Shown: one piece after another, positions 33,772-41,782 of the stretch
Layout: each line of letters starts with the position of its first letter
Numbering within the stretch: the first letter of the stretch is position 1
From: Streptomyces sp. NBC_00190
Lineage (GTDB): Bacteria; Actinomycetota; Actinomycetes; Streptomycetales; Streptomycetaceae
DNA length: 64,000 bases
Assembly (NCBI RefSeq): GCF_036203305.1
Contig: NZ_CP108131.1
Coordinates: 1,922,001 to 1,986,000, forward strand
Direction of reading: 5' to 3'
The notes under the pieces: generated by a model
What the model was told of the DNA's origin: nothing
Seen by the model: only the letters and a program-made list of their open reading frames with translations
The model's database searches: none
Made by a program: the position numbers and the translations under genes

Positions 33772-34464
33772 TCAGGCTTGCACAGTCACACGCGGCGAGG
33801 CGGGAGACTCTGGCTGGGAACGGATTCCCGCGCCCCCGCGTGGGGTGCCATGGGCAGCGAAGAATTCCTCGGCCGTGAGGCCGAAAATGAGGTTGTCGTG
33901 GTAGCGGCCGCCGAAGTAATCGTGCCGCCGCAGACGGCCCTCCAGGGTCGCTCCGAAGGCGAGCATGCCTGCTTGTGAGACCTTGTTGAAGTCGTGCACG
34001 TAGGCTTGGGCCTTCTGGTAGCGGCGCTCACCGAACATGTAGCCGAGTACCAGAAGTCCGGCCTCCCAGGCATACCCCTTGCGCTGGTGTTCCGGGGCGA
34101 CCGCCATCCCCAGATAGAAGCGGCCTGCCACGGGGTCAGCTTGAGTCGTATTGACGCAGCCCACCATGCCCCTGTGCTGCCGATCGGTGATCGCGAGGAA
34201 GAAGTTGTCGTCCAGGGGGCCCTTCGCTGCTTCCTGCTTCAGCCATTCCCGGCAGTTGTCAGGCGAGCGCGGTGCGGTGACTCGCTCCCAGGCGCGCTGG
34301 TAGGACGATGAGGACTCAAGCGCAAGGACGACTTCCCAGTCGCTTGGCTCCACGCGACGCAGAACGGTGTTCTCTGCCGCCCAGACAGGACGGGACAGGT
34401 CCATAGGCCCTGTGCCGTCCACATGTTCCAGTGCTGCCTGACCTGTTCGTTCTTGGTCGATCAC
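33772..34464 (-). CDS. GNAT family N-acetyltransferase (cargo)
   Basis: 230 residues from the GTG at 34464; an internal ATG at 34404 is an alternative. GNAT fold: N-terminal NTVLRRVEPSDWEVVLALES, central GCVNTTQADPVAGRFYLGMA, the acetyl-CoA loop VAPEHQRKGYAWEAGLLVLG (Q/RxxGxG/A form) and FGATLEGRLRRHDYFGGRYH, like RimJ/RimL protein N-terminal or small-molecule acetyltransferases. Substrate unknown. Lies inside the IS630-bounded unit, with lower GC by eye than neighbours, so probably acquired by transfer. Confidence 0.85.
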   Translation of the reverse strand: MIDQERTGQAALEHVDGTGPMDLSRPVWAAENTVLRRVEPSDWEVVLALESSSSYQRAWERVTAPRSPDNCREWLKQEAAKGPLDDNFFLAITDRQHRGMVGCVNTTQADPVAGRFYLGMAVAPEHQRKGYAWEAGLLVLGYMFGERRYQKAQAYVHDFNKVSQAGMLAFGATLEGRLRRHDYFGGRYHDNLIFGLTAEEFFAAHGTPRGGAGIRSQPESPASPRVTVQA

Positions 34465-34590
34465 GCGTCCATCCGTGCGTCTGTGTCGTGGAAGTGGAAA
34501 TTGAGCGCCGAGAGGAGATCGGCGAATCGATCAAGACCAGTGGGGCCCTGGCCATGCTGGCAGAGCCCCACACGTCGCGAACGTCGTGAA

Positions 34591-34803
34591 TCAGCCGAAC
34601 TCGCCCGCCCGCACCCCCTCGCGGAAGGCAGCCCACTCCTCGGGGGTGAACCGCAGGTCACCAAGACCGGGATTCTTCGAGTCCCGCAGCGCCACAGCGC
34701 CGCCGCCGATCTCAGCGACCTCGACGCAGATTTGCAGGCTGTAGCTGCTCTTGCCCCACTGCGCTCCGCTGATGTCCCGTGCGTAGAGTTCGTTCTTCTC
34801 CAT
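34591..34803 (-). CDS. DUF397 domain protein (cargo)
   Basis: 70 residues from the ATG at 34803 with AAGGAG 6 nt upstream. DUF397 pattern: AQWGKSSYSLQICVEVAEIG, VALRDSKNPGLGDLRFTPEE and WAAFREGVRAGEF. In Streptomyces DUF397 proteins are normally encoded beside an XRE regulator (BldB/WhiJ-type systems); no XRE gene is next to it here, so it is an orphan inside the mobile unit. It may act on regulators encoded elsewhere. Confidence 0.88.
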   Translation of the reverse strand: MEKNELYARDISGAQWGKSSYSLQICVEVAEIGGGAVALRDSKNPGLGDLRFTPEEWAAFREGVRAGEFG

Positions 34804-34900
34804 ACTCAGCTCCTTCGGTGTGCCCCCGCAGTGAGCTTCCCTGCCCGTGGCCACAAAACCCCCCATGTCGCCCGTATGGAGCAAGAGTTAAGCGTCCTAC

Positions 34901-34926
34901 TGCTGTGCCCCAGAAGTTCGTGGAGG
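34901..34926 (+). repeat. Diverged internal copy of the IS end
   Basis: TGCTGTGCCCCAGAAGTTCG and the next six bases match the first 26 bp of the outer left end at 24 positions. It marks the left end of the defective IS whose right end is 35630. Confidence 0.8.
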
Positions 34927-35079
34927 GACGTCAGGTCGCAGAGCTGTCGGGGTAAAGACTGCAGGCGCAGTGCAGGTATTCCTTGAGGCTGCTGGAGGGA
35001 AGCCCACCGGGCAGCACGTCGTCCTCGCACACCCCCATCCTGTCGCCCGGTCGGCGGCCCTTGGCCGTGATCACTGTTC

Positions 35080-35604
35080 ATGACCAAGGGGGCGGGGCGG
35101 AGCACAGCAGTCGCGGTGAGGCTGAACGAAGCGACCGGGGCAGTGCTGCAACAGCTCGCCTCGTCGGCGAAGGCCCAGGTGAGGCAGGTGTTGCGGGCCA
35201 GGATTGTGCTGGCTGCGGCCGATGGGGATAGCAACGGGTCCATCGCCCGCCAGCTCGCGGTGAGTGTGAACACGGTCCGCCAGTGGCGCGGGCGTTATGC
35301 CCAGCACGGGCTGGAGGGTCTGAAGGACGCCGCCCGCACCGGTCGGCCGCGCCGCTATGGCGATCTGGTCCGCGTGGCCGTGGTCGCCGCCGCCACGAGC
35401 ATGCCGCCCGGCCCGCAGGCCACCTGGCTCAACCAAGTCGAACTCGTCTTCTCGGCACTCACCCGCGCCGTCCTGCGCCACGGCGACTTCTCCAGCCGCG
35501 AGGACCTGATCGAGAAGATCGACGCCTGAGCCATCCGACGCAACGAACACGCCCGCCCGTTCCGCTGGACCTACGACGGCAGCCCGCTGAAAGAGGCCAG
35601 CTGA
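35080..35604 (+). pseudogene. IS630-type transposase, internally deleted and stopped
   Basis: The N-terminal helix-turn-helix part is intact: AVLQQLASSAKAQVRQVLRA, ARQLAVSVNTVRQWRGRYAQ, LKDAARTGRPRRYGD. After residue about 90 the sequence jumps to the C-terminal segment TWLNQVELVFSALTRAVLRH, so the central DDE catalytic core (some 150–200 residues in the family) is missing. An in-frame TGA at 35527 (one base from TGG) precedes AIRRNEHARPFRWTYDGSPL, and the frame ends at the TGA inside the right terminal repeat (35602–35604). It cannot catalyse transposition; the HTH part (149 aa) could still bind IS ends. Confidence 0.85.
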
Positions 35605-35630
35605 CCTCCACGAACTTCTGCGGCGCAGCA
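35595..35630 (-). repeat. Right terminal inverted repeat of the mobile unit
   Basis: Exact inverse of 33597–33632; contains the transposase stop codon and abuts CTAG, which includes the merR stop codon. Confidence 0.9.
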
Positions 35631-36005
35631 CTAGGAACCGACGGCGACTCGGCCCGCCGCCGCGTCGATGACCTCGTCCAGCACTTCGCGTGAGCGCAGC
35701 AGGTCGCTGATCATCCGGTCGATCCGGTCCCGCTCGGCGGCCAGTTCGGCCACCAGCGCCGGGGTGGCCCGCACCGAGGGGCCGCCGTCCGCGTCCCGCA
35801 TGCAGGGCAGGATCCGTGCGATCTTCGAGCTGTGCAGGCCGGCCGCGTAGAGCTCCTGGATGCGGATGACCCGGTCGACGGCCCGCTCGGAGAAGTCGCG
35901 GTGGCCTCCGGGCGTCCGGTCGGAGACCAGCAGGCCCTGTTGCTCGTAATAGCGCAGTGACCGCTCACTGACCCCGGTGCGCGTCGCCAGTTCACCGATC
36001 CGCAT
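35631..36005 (-). CDS. MerR family transcriptional regulator
   Basis: 124 residues from the ATG at 36005 (MRIGELATRTGVSERSLRYY); an in-frame start at 36032 would overlap the divergent promoter more. Winged HTH of MerR (GVSERSLRYYEQQGLLVSDR; GGHRDFSERAVDRVIRIQEL) and a short coiled-coil tail. One Cys (ILPCMRD) only, so it is not a metal-sensing triad; an organic or redox inducer is likely. Its stop codon TAG is the CTAG target duplicated by the mobile unit, so the insertion left the protein intact. Divergent from the old-yellow-enzyme gene, whose promoter it probably controls. Confidence 0.88.
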   Translation of the reverse strand: MRIGELATRTGVSERSLRYYEQQGLLVSDRTPGGHRDFSERAVDRVIRIQELYAAGLHSSKIARILPCMRDADGGPSVRATPALVAELAAERDRIDRMISDLLRSREVLDEVIDAAAGRVAVGS

Positions 36006-36019
36006 GCCCGCCCCCGCTC

Positions 36020-36051
36020 TTGAATCTGACATCAGTGTCAGGTTCTACGGT
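36020..36051 (+). promoter_or_regulatory. MerR-type promoter of the OYE gene
   Basis: -35 TTGAAT (36020–36025) and -10-like TACGGT (36046–36051) are separated by 20 bp, and the spacer holds the palindrome CTGACATCAGTGTCAG (36026–36041; 6-bp arms). Long spacers with a centred palindrome are the hallmark of MerR-activated promoters. A start about 7 nt after the -10 falls at 36058, the ATG itself, so the mRNA would be leaderless; no ribosome site is present. Confidence 0.65.
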
Positions 36052-36057
36052 ACCGGC

Positions 36058-37194
36058 ATGACGCAGACACCGCAGGTCCCCACCGCATCCCGCCTCTTCG
36101 AGCCGGCCCGCCTCGGCGGTCTGGAACTCCCCAGCCGCCTGGTGATGGCGCCCCTGACGCGCACCCGCGCCGGGGCCGACGGCGTCCCCGGCGACCTCAT
36201 GGCCACGTACTACGCGCAGCGCGCCTCGGCCGGTCTGATCATCGCCGAGGCCACCACGCCCAACGCCGTCGGCCGGACCTACCCGCGCATCCCCGGCATA
36301 CACACTCCCGCGCAGGTCGCCGGGTGGCGCCGGGTCACCGACGCGGTGCACGCCGCGGGCGGGCGGATGTTCCTCCAGCTCCAGCACGGCGGCCGGGTCG
36401 GCCACCCCGCCACCAGCGGGCACGTCCCGCTCGCCCCGTCCGCGGTGCGGTTCCCGGAGCCGCTGCACACCCCCGGCGGACTCCAGGACGCCGTCGCGCC
36501 CCGCGAGATGACGGCCGGGGACATCAGGTCCACCATCGCCGACTTCGCGGCCGCCGCCCGCAGTGCCGTCGAGGCGGGCTTCGCCGGGGTGGAGGTGCAC
36601 TCCGCCAACGGCTACCTGCTCCACCAGTTCCTCTCCCGGAACACCAACCTCCGCACCGACGAGTGGGGCGGGTCGGTGGAGGGGCGGATCCGGTTCACCG
36701 TCGAGGTGGTCCGGGCCGTCGCCGAGGCCGTCGGCCCGCAGCGGGTCGGCGTGCGCATCTCGCCCGGACTGGACGTCAACGGCATCGAGGAGGGGGACAC
36801 CGAGGAGATCTACCCGGCGCTGCTGGCAGCCCTGACGGACATCGGGCCGGTCTACCTGCACCAGGTCCACGCCGATCCCGCCCGGCCCGCCTTCGCGGAG
36901 ATCCGCAAGGCCTGGCCCGGCACGCTGATCGCCAACCCGGCGCTCTCCCGCGAGGAGGTCGCGGCCGACGGCGGCAAGCGGCGCGGCGAGCGGCTGCTGG
37001 CCGAGGGCGCCGACCTCGTCGCGCTGGGCCGGGGCTTCCTCGCCAACCCCGACCTCGTGGAGCGGCTGCGCACGGGCGCGCCGCTGGACGAGGTCCGCCC
37101 GGAGTTCCTGATGCACGTCCACGGGGCGGAGGGCTACACCGACTACCCGACGCTTCAGGGGCGCAGCGCGCGCAGCAGCAGGTCGGCCAGGTGA
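36058..37194 (+). CDS. Alkene reductase, old yellow enzyme family
   Basis: 378 residues. FMN-dependent NAD(P)H:enoate reductase barrel: RLVMAPLTRTRA (FMN), HGGRVGHPA, VEVHSANGYLLHQFLS (His–Ser–Ala–Asn in place of the common HxxH/N pair), RTDEWGGSVEGRIRFTVEVV and DLVALGRGFLANPDL. Reduces activated C=C bonds; many are induced by electrophiles, which suits the divergent MerR regulator. The start at 36058 coincides with the predicted transcription start. Its 3' end overlaps the convergent TetR gene by 40 bp. Confidence 0.92.
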   Translation: MTQTPQVPTASRLFEPARLGGLELPSRLVMAPLTRTRAGADGVPGDLMATYYAQRASAGLIIAEATTPNAVGRTYPRIPGIHTPAQVAGWRRVTDAVHAAGGRMFLQLQHGGRVGHPATSGHVPLAPSAVRFPEPLHTPGGLQDAVAPREMTAGDIRSTIADFAAAARSAVEAGFAGVEVHSANGYLLHQFLSRNTNLRTDEWGGSVEGRIRFTVEVVRAVAEAVGPQRVGVRISPGLDVNGIEEGDTEEIYPALLAALTDIGPVYLHQVHADPARPAFAEIRKAWPGTLIANPALSREEVAADGGKRRGERLLAEGADLVALGRGFLANPDLVERLRTGAPLDEVRPEFLMHVHGAEGYTDYPTLQGRSARSSRSAR

Positions 37195-37760
37195 TCGGCG
37201 ACCTGCTGCGGCGTGAGCGGCCCGTCCGCGCGGTACCAGGTGGACAGGTGGTGCACGGACCCGAAGTGGTAGTCCACCACCAGGTCGGCGGGGGTGGCGT
37301 CGGAGAACACCCCCGTCCGCTGGCCCTCCTCGATCAGCGCCCGGAAGCGCTCGTGGTAGCGCCGGCGCTCGGCCCGCACCTGCTTGGACTTCTCCGGGCT
37401 GAGCTGGTGCATCGACCGGAAGAAGATCGCCGCGTCGTCGAGGTTCTCGATGGTGGTCACCACCACGTCGGCGGCGGCCGCCCGCAGCCGCTCCTCGACG
37501 GGTGCGTCGGATCCGGCCACCGCGTCGAGCCGCTGCTGCTGCAGGCGCAGCATCCGCGCGTACACCTCGTGCAGCAGGTCGTCCTTGGACCCGAAGTAGT
37601 GGTAGAGCGCGCCCTTGGTGACCCCGGCCGCCTCGACGATCTCCTGCACGGACGTGCGGTCATAGCCTCGCTCGGCGAACAGCCGGGTCGCGACGGCCAG
37701 CAGCCGCTGCGGTACCGGGGCCTCGTGCGCGCCTTCGGGTTCCGTGGTCCTGGCAGCCAT
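37155..37760 (-). CDS. TetR family regulator (acyl-CoA ligase operon)
   Basis: 201 residues from the ATG at 37760 (GGAAGG 8 nt upstream). N-terminal HTH: LFAERGYDRTSVQEIVEAAG and VTKGALYHYFGSKDDLLHEV; C-terminal all-helical ligand domain. Third gene in the run SDR – acyl-CoA ligase – TetR, so autoregulated with them from 40366. The FadR/KstR2-like position suggests an acyl-CoA ligand. It may also bind the similar palindrome at 31146 before the phosphotransferase–dehydrogenase operon. Overlaps the OYE gene tail by 40 bp, convergent. Confidence 0.92.
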   Translation of the reverse strand: MAARTTEPEGAHEAPVPQRLLAVATRLFAERGYDRTSVQEIVEAAGVTKGALYHYFGSKDDLLHEVYARMLRLQQQRLDAVAGSDAPVEERLRAAAADVVVTTIENLDDAAIFFRSMHQLSPEKSKQVRAERRRYHERFRALIEEGQRTGVFSDATPADLVVDYHFGSVHHLSTWYRADGPLTPQQVADHLADLLLRALRP

Positions 37761-37809
37761 GGCGCCGACCTTCCCTTCCCTTTCCTCCTGTACGACCGTC
37801 CGACTGTTT

Positions 37810-39546
37810 TCAGCCGCGATCGCGCAGTTCCCGTCGCAGGATCTTGCCACTGGTGGTCTTCGGAAGGACAGGCAGGATCTCCACCTGGCGCGGGTATTTG
37901 TACGCGGCGATCCGCTCGGCGCAGTAGGCCGACAGTTCCGCAGGCTCCGCCGAGGTGCCGGGCCGGAGGCTGACATAGGCCTTCACGCTCTCCCCGCGGT
38001 AGGGATCCGGAACGCCGACCACGGCCGCCTCGCGGACCGCGGGGTGGGTGTAGAGCACGTCCTCGACCTCGCGCGGCCAGACCTTGAAGCCGGAGGCGTT
38101 GATCATGTCCTTCTTGCGGTCGACGACGTAGAGCCAGCCGTCGGTGTCCATGAACCCGACGTCTCCGGTGCGCAGTTCGCCGTCCGGGAACGCCTTGGCG
38201 GTGTCGGCGGGCAGGCCCCAGTAGCCGGGCACGACCTGGGGGCCGCGGACGGCTATCTCGCCGCTTTCGCCGAAGGCGACCTCGGCGCCCCGCTCGTCGA
38301 GGATGCGCACGACGGTCTCGGCGCCGGGCAGTCCGACGGAGAGGGTGCCGGAGGCGGGGTCGACGGGGGCTTCGAGGTGCGGGGGGACGGAGGCGCAGGG
38401 GGCGGTGCACTCGGTGAGGCCGTAGCCGTTGCGGAGGTAGAAGCCGAAGGCGGCGCGGAGGCGTTCGACGAGTGCGGGCGGCAGCGGGGCTCCGCCGGAG
38501 GAGATCACCTGGAACGAGGCGAAGTGGTCCCGGGTGACGGCGGGGTGCGCCGCCAGGGCCATGAAGGCGGTGGCCGGTCCGACGGTGTAGGCCGGTCGGT
38601 GCTCCAGGAAGGCGTCGAGCACGACCGCGGCGTCGAAGCGGTGCGCGAGGACGAGGGTGCCGGCGTTGGCGAAGCAGGCGGCGAGCTCGCAGACCATGCC
38701 GGTGATGTGGAAGAGGGGCGCGAGGGCGAAGTAGGCGGCGCCCTCGGGGACCGGGTGGCCGGTGACCTGGCGGACGGCGTTGTACGTGAGCGCGCCGTGC
38801 GGGTTCATGGCGCCCTTGGGGGTGCCGCTGGTGCCGGAGGTGTAGCTGATGAGGGCGGTGTCGGCGGCGGTGAGGTGCGGATCGTCCGGCGCGGGGTGGC
38901 CCTGGCGGGCCACGGTCGTGAGGTCGGCGGCCGTCGGCCCCGCCGGCCAGGTCGCGGAGCCCGGGGCGGGGTGCGGCGCGGAGGCGGGCGCCGGGCCCGG
39001 CAGGGAGTCCGGCGCCCGGCGCGGATCCGGTACGGCGGCCGGGGCGAAGAGCCGCGCGTCGTCGCGGGTCTGGAAATCCCGGTCGCGGGCGGTCAGGGCG
39101 ACGCGTACGTCCGTACCGCGCGCGGCCTCGCGCACGTACCCCGTCCACGCCCGGCCATCGCAGACCAGCGCGGCGGCGCCGGAGTCGCGCAGGATGTGCC
39201 CGACCTCGCCGGCCTTGTACATCGGGTTGAGCGGGACGACGACGGCCCCGGCCTTCCAGGCGGCGAGGACGGCGAGCACGAAGTGCGGGGTGTTCTGCAG
39301 CATGACGGCGACCCGGTCCCCGCGGCCGACGCCGTGCGCCGCGAGGTGGCCGGCGACGGAGTCGGACAGCGCGTCGGCCTCGGCGTAGTCGGTGCGGCCG
39401 TCGAAATAGGCGAGCGCGGTGCGCTCGGGGGCCCGGGCCACGGCCTCCCGGAAGAGGTGCAGCACGGTCGGCGGCGGCGCGACGGGCGCGCGCTGGGCCG
39501 GGCTGAGCAGCCCGAGCCAGGGCCGGGCGGCGTACGCGGAGCTCAC
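37810..39546 (-). CDS. Acyl-CoA synthetase (AMP-dependent)
   Basis: 578 residues from the GTG at 39546, which overlaps the SDR stop (GTGA); GGAG lies about 5 nt upstream. ANL superfamily: the phosphate loop YTSGTSGTPKGAMN, NGYGLTECTAP, YWGLPADTAKAFPDGELRTG, DRKKDMINASGFKVWPREVE and the catalytic Lys in LPKTTSGKILRREL. A Pro/Ala-rich linker (residues about 180–215) interrupts the N-domain and is not typical. Activates a carboxylic acid to its CoA thioester; acid unknown. Coupled to the SDR upstream and followed by TetR after 49 bp. Confidence 0.92.
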   Translation of the reverse strand: MSSAYAARPWLGLLSPAQRAPVAPPPTVLHLFREAVARAPERTALAYFDGRTDYAEADALSDSVAGHLAAHGVGRGDRVAVMLQNTPHFVLAVLAAWKAGAVVVPLNPMYKAGEVGHILRDSGAAALVCDGRAWTGYVREAARGTDVRVALTARDRDFQTRDDARLFAPAAVPDPRRAPDSLPGPAPASAPHPAPGSATWPAGPTAADLTTVARQGHPAPDDPHLTAADTALISYTSGTSGTPKGAMNPHGALTYNAVRQVTGHPVPEGAAYFALAPLFHITGMVCELAACFANAGTLVLAHRFDAAVVLDAFLEHRPAYTVGPATAFMALAAHPAVTRDHFASFQVISSGGAPLPPALVERLRAAFGFYLRNGYGLTECTAPCASVPPHLEAPVDPASGTLSVGLPGAETVVRILDERGAEVAFGESGEIAVRGPQVVPGYWGLPADTAKAFPDGELRTGDVGFMDTDGWLYVVDRKKDMINASGFKVWPREVEDVLYTHPAVREAAVVGVPDPYRGESVKAYVSLRPGTSAEPAELSAYCAERIAAYKYPRQVEILPVLPKTTSGKILRRELRDRG

Positions 39547-40307
39547 CGGGTCTCCCACTTCTGCTGGATGTGGTTCATACCGCTCAGCCAGCGGTCCGGT
39601 TCGGTCGCGCGGGCGGCGTAGAAGTCCGCGACCTCGGGGTGCGGGAGGATCAAGAACCGGCCCTTCTCCATGCCGTCGAACAGTGCGTCAGCGACCGCTT
39701 CCGGCTCGATCGCGGTCGGCGCGAGGACGAGGTCGCCCGCCGATCCCGCGGCCGTCAGCATGTCGGTGCGCACCCCTTGCGGACAGATGGCGTGGACCAG
39801 GACACCGCGGTGGCGGTAGGTCAGCGAGAGCCATTCGGCGAAGGCGAGCGCACCGTGCTTGGTGACACTGTACGGCGCCGCCCCGATCATGGTCAGCAGT
39901 CCTGCGGCGGAGACGGTGGACACGAAGCGGCCGCTCCCCCGCTCCAGCCAGTCGGGCAGGAGCAGCCTGGCCGCGCGGACGTGGGCCATGACGTTGGTGT
40001 CCCAGGCCGCCTCCCAAACGGCCTCGTCGGCGAACGCGTCGCCGCCCGAGGCGAGTCCGGCGTTGGCGCAGTAGACGTCGATCCCGCCGCCGAGGGCGTC
40101 CCGGGCCTCGGCGACGATCTCCGACGCGTCGCCCGGCACCGGGATCGCCCGGGCCCCGATGGCGCCCGCCACGGCGGCGGCCTTGGCCGCGTCGAGGTCG
40201 TTGACCACCACCGTGGCTCCCTCGGCCGCGAAGCGGTGCGCGAGGGCGGCGCCGATGCCGCCGCCCGCGCCGGTGACGACGACTCGCTGGTCCTGGTACT
40301 CGCTCAC
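39543..40307 (-). CDS. Short-chain dehydrogenase/reductase
   Basis: 254 residues from GTG 40307, with AGAGG 8 nt before it; GTG 40316 is an alternative. NAD(P) motif VVVTGAGGGIGAALAHRFAA, NAG in CANAGLASGG, catalytic Ser in STVSAAGLL and YxxxK in YSVTKHGAL. The VVNDLDAA acidic residue after beta-2 suggests NAD(H). Its C-terminus ends HIQQKWETR. First gene of the SDR–ligase–TetR operon; divergent from namZ, with the palindrome at 40366 between them. Confidence 0.92.
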   Translation of the reverse strand: MSEYQDQRVVVTGAGGGIGAALAHRFAAEGATVVVNDLDAAKAAAVAGAIGARAIPVPGDASEIVAEARDALGGGIDVYCANAGLASGGDAFADEAVWEAAWDTNVMAHVRAARLLLPDWLERGSGRFVSTVSAAGLLTMIGAAPYSVTKHGALAFAEWLSLTYRHRGVLVHAICPQGVRTDMLTAAGSAGDLVLAPTAIEPEAVADALFDGMEKGRFLILPHPEVADFYAARATEPDRWLSGMNHIQQKWETR

Positions 40308-40365
40308 GGGGATCACCTCTCGTGCGGCCGGACGCCGGCCCGGCGTACTTGGATGGCGGGCAGAC

Positions 40366-40380
40366 TAACCGGTCGGTATG
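40366..40380. promoter_or_regulatory. TetR-type operator before SDR–ligase–TetR
   Basis: TAACCGGTCGGTATG, with ACCGGTCGGT symmetric at 8 of 10, is 59 bp upstream of the SDR start and 37 bp upstream of namZ. Same core as the sites at 31146 and 55175. The likely binder is the TetR at 37155. Confidence 0.55.
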
Positions 40381-40416
40381 TCCGGGCGGAAGGGGTTCGC
40401 CTCGTAACGTGGCCGG

Positions 40417-41652
40417 ATGACGCTGTCGCGACGCGGGGTACTGGGACTGGCGGGGGCCATGGGGGCGGCGGGGGCCGTGGGGGCGGCCGCCCCACGGGCG
40501 GGGCGCGTGCGGACCGGTTTCGAGCGGCTCGCGGCGGGCGGGTACGCCGAACTCGCCGGGCAGCGGGTCGGGGTCGTCACCAACCCCACCGGGATCACCG
40601 CCGACGCCCGCCACCTGGTCGACGTGCTCCACGCGGACGAGCGGGTGGACCTGGTGGCCGTGTTCGGCCCCGAGCACGGGTTCCGTGGGACGGCGCAGGC
40701 GGGCGGCTCCGAGGGGGCCTCCCGGGATCCGGCGACCGGGCTGCCCGTCCACGACACGTACGACAAGAGCGGGCAGCGGCTCGCCGACGTGTTCACGGCG
40801 GCCGGGATCGACACCGTCGTCTTCGACATCCAGGACGTCGGGGCACGCTTCTACACCTACATCTGGACGCTCTACGACTGCATGCGCGCGGCCGCCCTCG
40901 CAGGCAAGGCGATGGTGGTCCTGGACCGGCCCAATCCGGTGGGCGGCCGACGGGCCGCGGGGCCGGTGCTGGAACGGCCGTACGCGAGCTTCGTGGGGCG
41001 CGAGCCGATCGCGCTCGCGCACGGGATGACGGCGGCCGAGCTGGCCCTGCTCTTCAACGGCGAGTTCCTGGCCGGCGATCCGGTCAGGCTGCGCACGGTG
41101 GCGATGACCGGCTGGCGGCGGGGGTCCTTCTTCGGCGAGTCCGGGCTGCCCTGGGTGCCGCCGAGCCCGAACATGCCGACCCCGGACACGGCCCTCGCGT
41201 ACGCCGGCACCTGCCTGTTCGAGGGGACGAACCTGTCCGAGGGGCGCGGGACGACCACGCCCTTCGAGGTGGTGGGCGCGGAAGGCGTCGACCGGCGGTG
41301 GGCCGAGGCGGCCAACGCGCTGGAGCTGCCCGGGGTGTGGTTCCGCGAGGCGTACTTCACGCCCACGTTCTCCAAGCACGTGGGCAAGGTGTGCGGCGGG
41401 GTCCGGCTGATCGTGCACGACCGGGAGGCCTTCGATCCGGTCCGGGCCGGGATCGGGCTGCTGGTCACCGCCCGGCGGACGTGGAGCGGCTTCGCCTGGC
41501 GCACGGACCACTGGATCGACAAGCTGACGGGTTCGGACCGGGTGCGAGGGCTCGTGGACGCGGGGGCCGGGGTGGAGGAGATCGCCGGTGACTGGGCGGC
41601 CGGGCTGGCCCGGTTCGAGGCGGTGCGCGGGAAGTACCTGCTCTACGGGTGA
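40417..41652 (+). CDS. Exo-beta-N-acetylmuramidase NamZ-like (DUF1343)
   Basis: 411 residues. A Tat-type signal (SRRGVLGLAGAMGAAGAVGA) then the DUF1343 domain: GQRVGVVTNPTGIT, VAVFGPEHGFRG, VFDIQDVGARFYTYIWTLYD, DRPNPVGG, LFEGTNLSEGRGTTTPFEVV. Bacillus NamZ of this family removes non-reducing terminal MurNAc from peptidoglycan fragments outside the cell; the same role is inferred for wall turnover here. The ATG at 40417 is divergent from the SDR gene; regulation by the shared palindrome would be coincidental or indirect. Confidence 0.9.
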   Translation: MTLSRRGVLGLAGAMGAAGAVGAAAPRAGRVRTGFERLAAGGYAELAGQRVGVVTNPTGITADARHLVDVLHADERVDLVAVFGPEHGFRGTAQAGGSEGASRDPATGLPVHDTYDKSGQRLADVFTAAGIDTVVFDIQDVGARFYTYIWTLYDCMRAAALAGKAMVVLDRPNPVGGRRAAGPVLERPYASFVGREPIALAHGMTAAELALLFNGEFLAGDPVRLRTVAMTGWRRGSFFGESGLPWVPPSPNMPTPDTALAYAGTCLFEGTNLSEGRGTTTPFEVVGAEGVDRRWAEAANALELPGVWFREAYFTPTFSKHVGKVCGGVRLIVHDREAFDPVRAGIGLLVTARRTWSGFAWRTDHWIDKLTGSDRVRGLVDAGAGVEEIAGDWAAGLARFEAVRGKYLLYG

Positions 41653-41782
41653 GCGGTGAGGCGGCGAGCCGGTGAGCGGGTGAGGCGGCAAGCAGGTGAG
41701 CCGGTGACGTCACGGGTCTGGCCGGGCGGGGGCGACAGCAGGATGCTGGATCCACCGGAGGGACGGCGTGGAGGGGGACGTC

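Larger units (their letters stand above)
33597..35630. mobile_element. IS630-type mobile unit carrying cargo genes
   Basis: 2,034 bp bounded by 36-bp perfect inverted ends (33597–33632 and 35595–35630) and flanked by CTAG on both sides (33593–33596, 35631–35634), the duplication expected for an IS630-type insertion. Inside: a GNAT acetyltransferase and a DUF397 protein on the minus strand, and a deleted transposase. A third, diverged copy of the end (34901–34926) lies before the transposase, so an older 730-bp defective IS (34901–35630) sits at the right side and the left end is from another copy. By eye the GC content is lower than that of the flanks. The cargo probably moved together with the outer ends. 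Confidence 0.8.

Noticed and set aside
34461..34664. 67-codon minus frame between DUF397 and GNAT
   Set aside because: Ends with a plausible GTGA overlap onto GNAT, but overlaps DUF397 and lacks a ribosome site; perhaps a degraded gene tail (LDRFADLLSALNFHFHD), not supportable as a gene.
36058..36105. Conventional leader for the OYE gene
   Set aside because: No purine-rich ribosome site precedes 36058 and the promoter elements place the start at the ATG.
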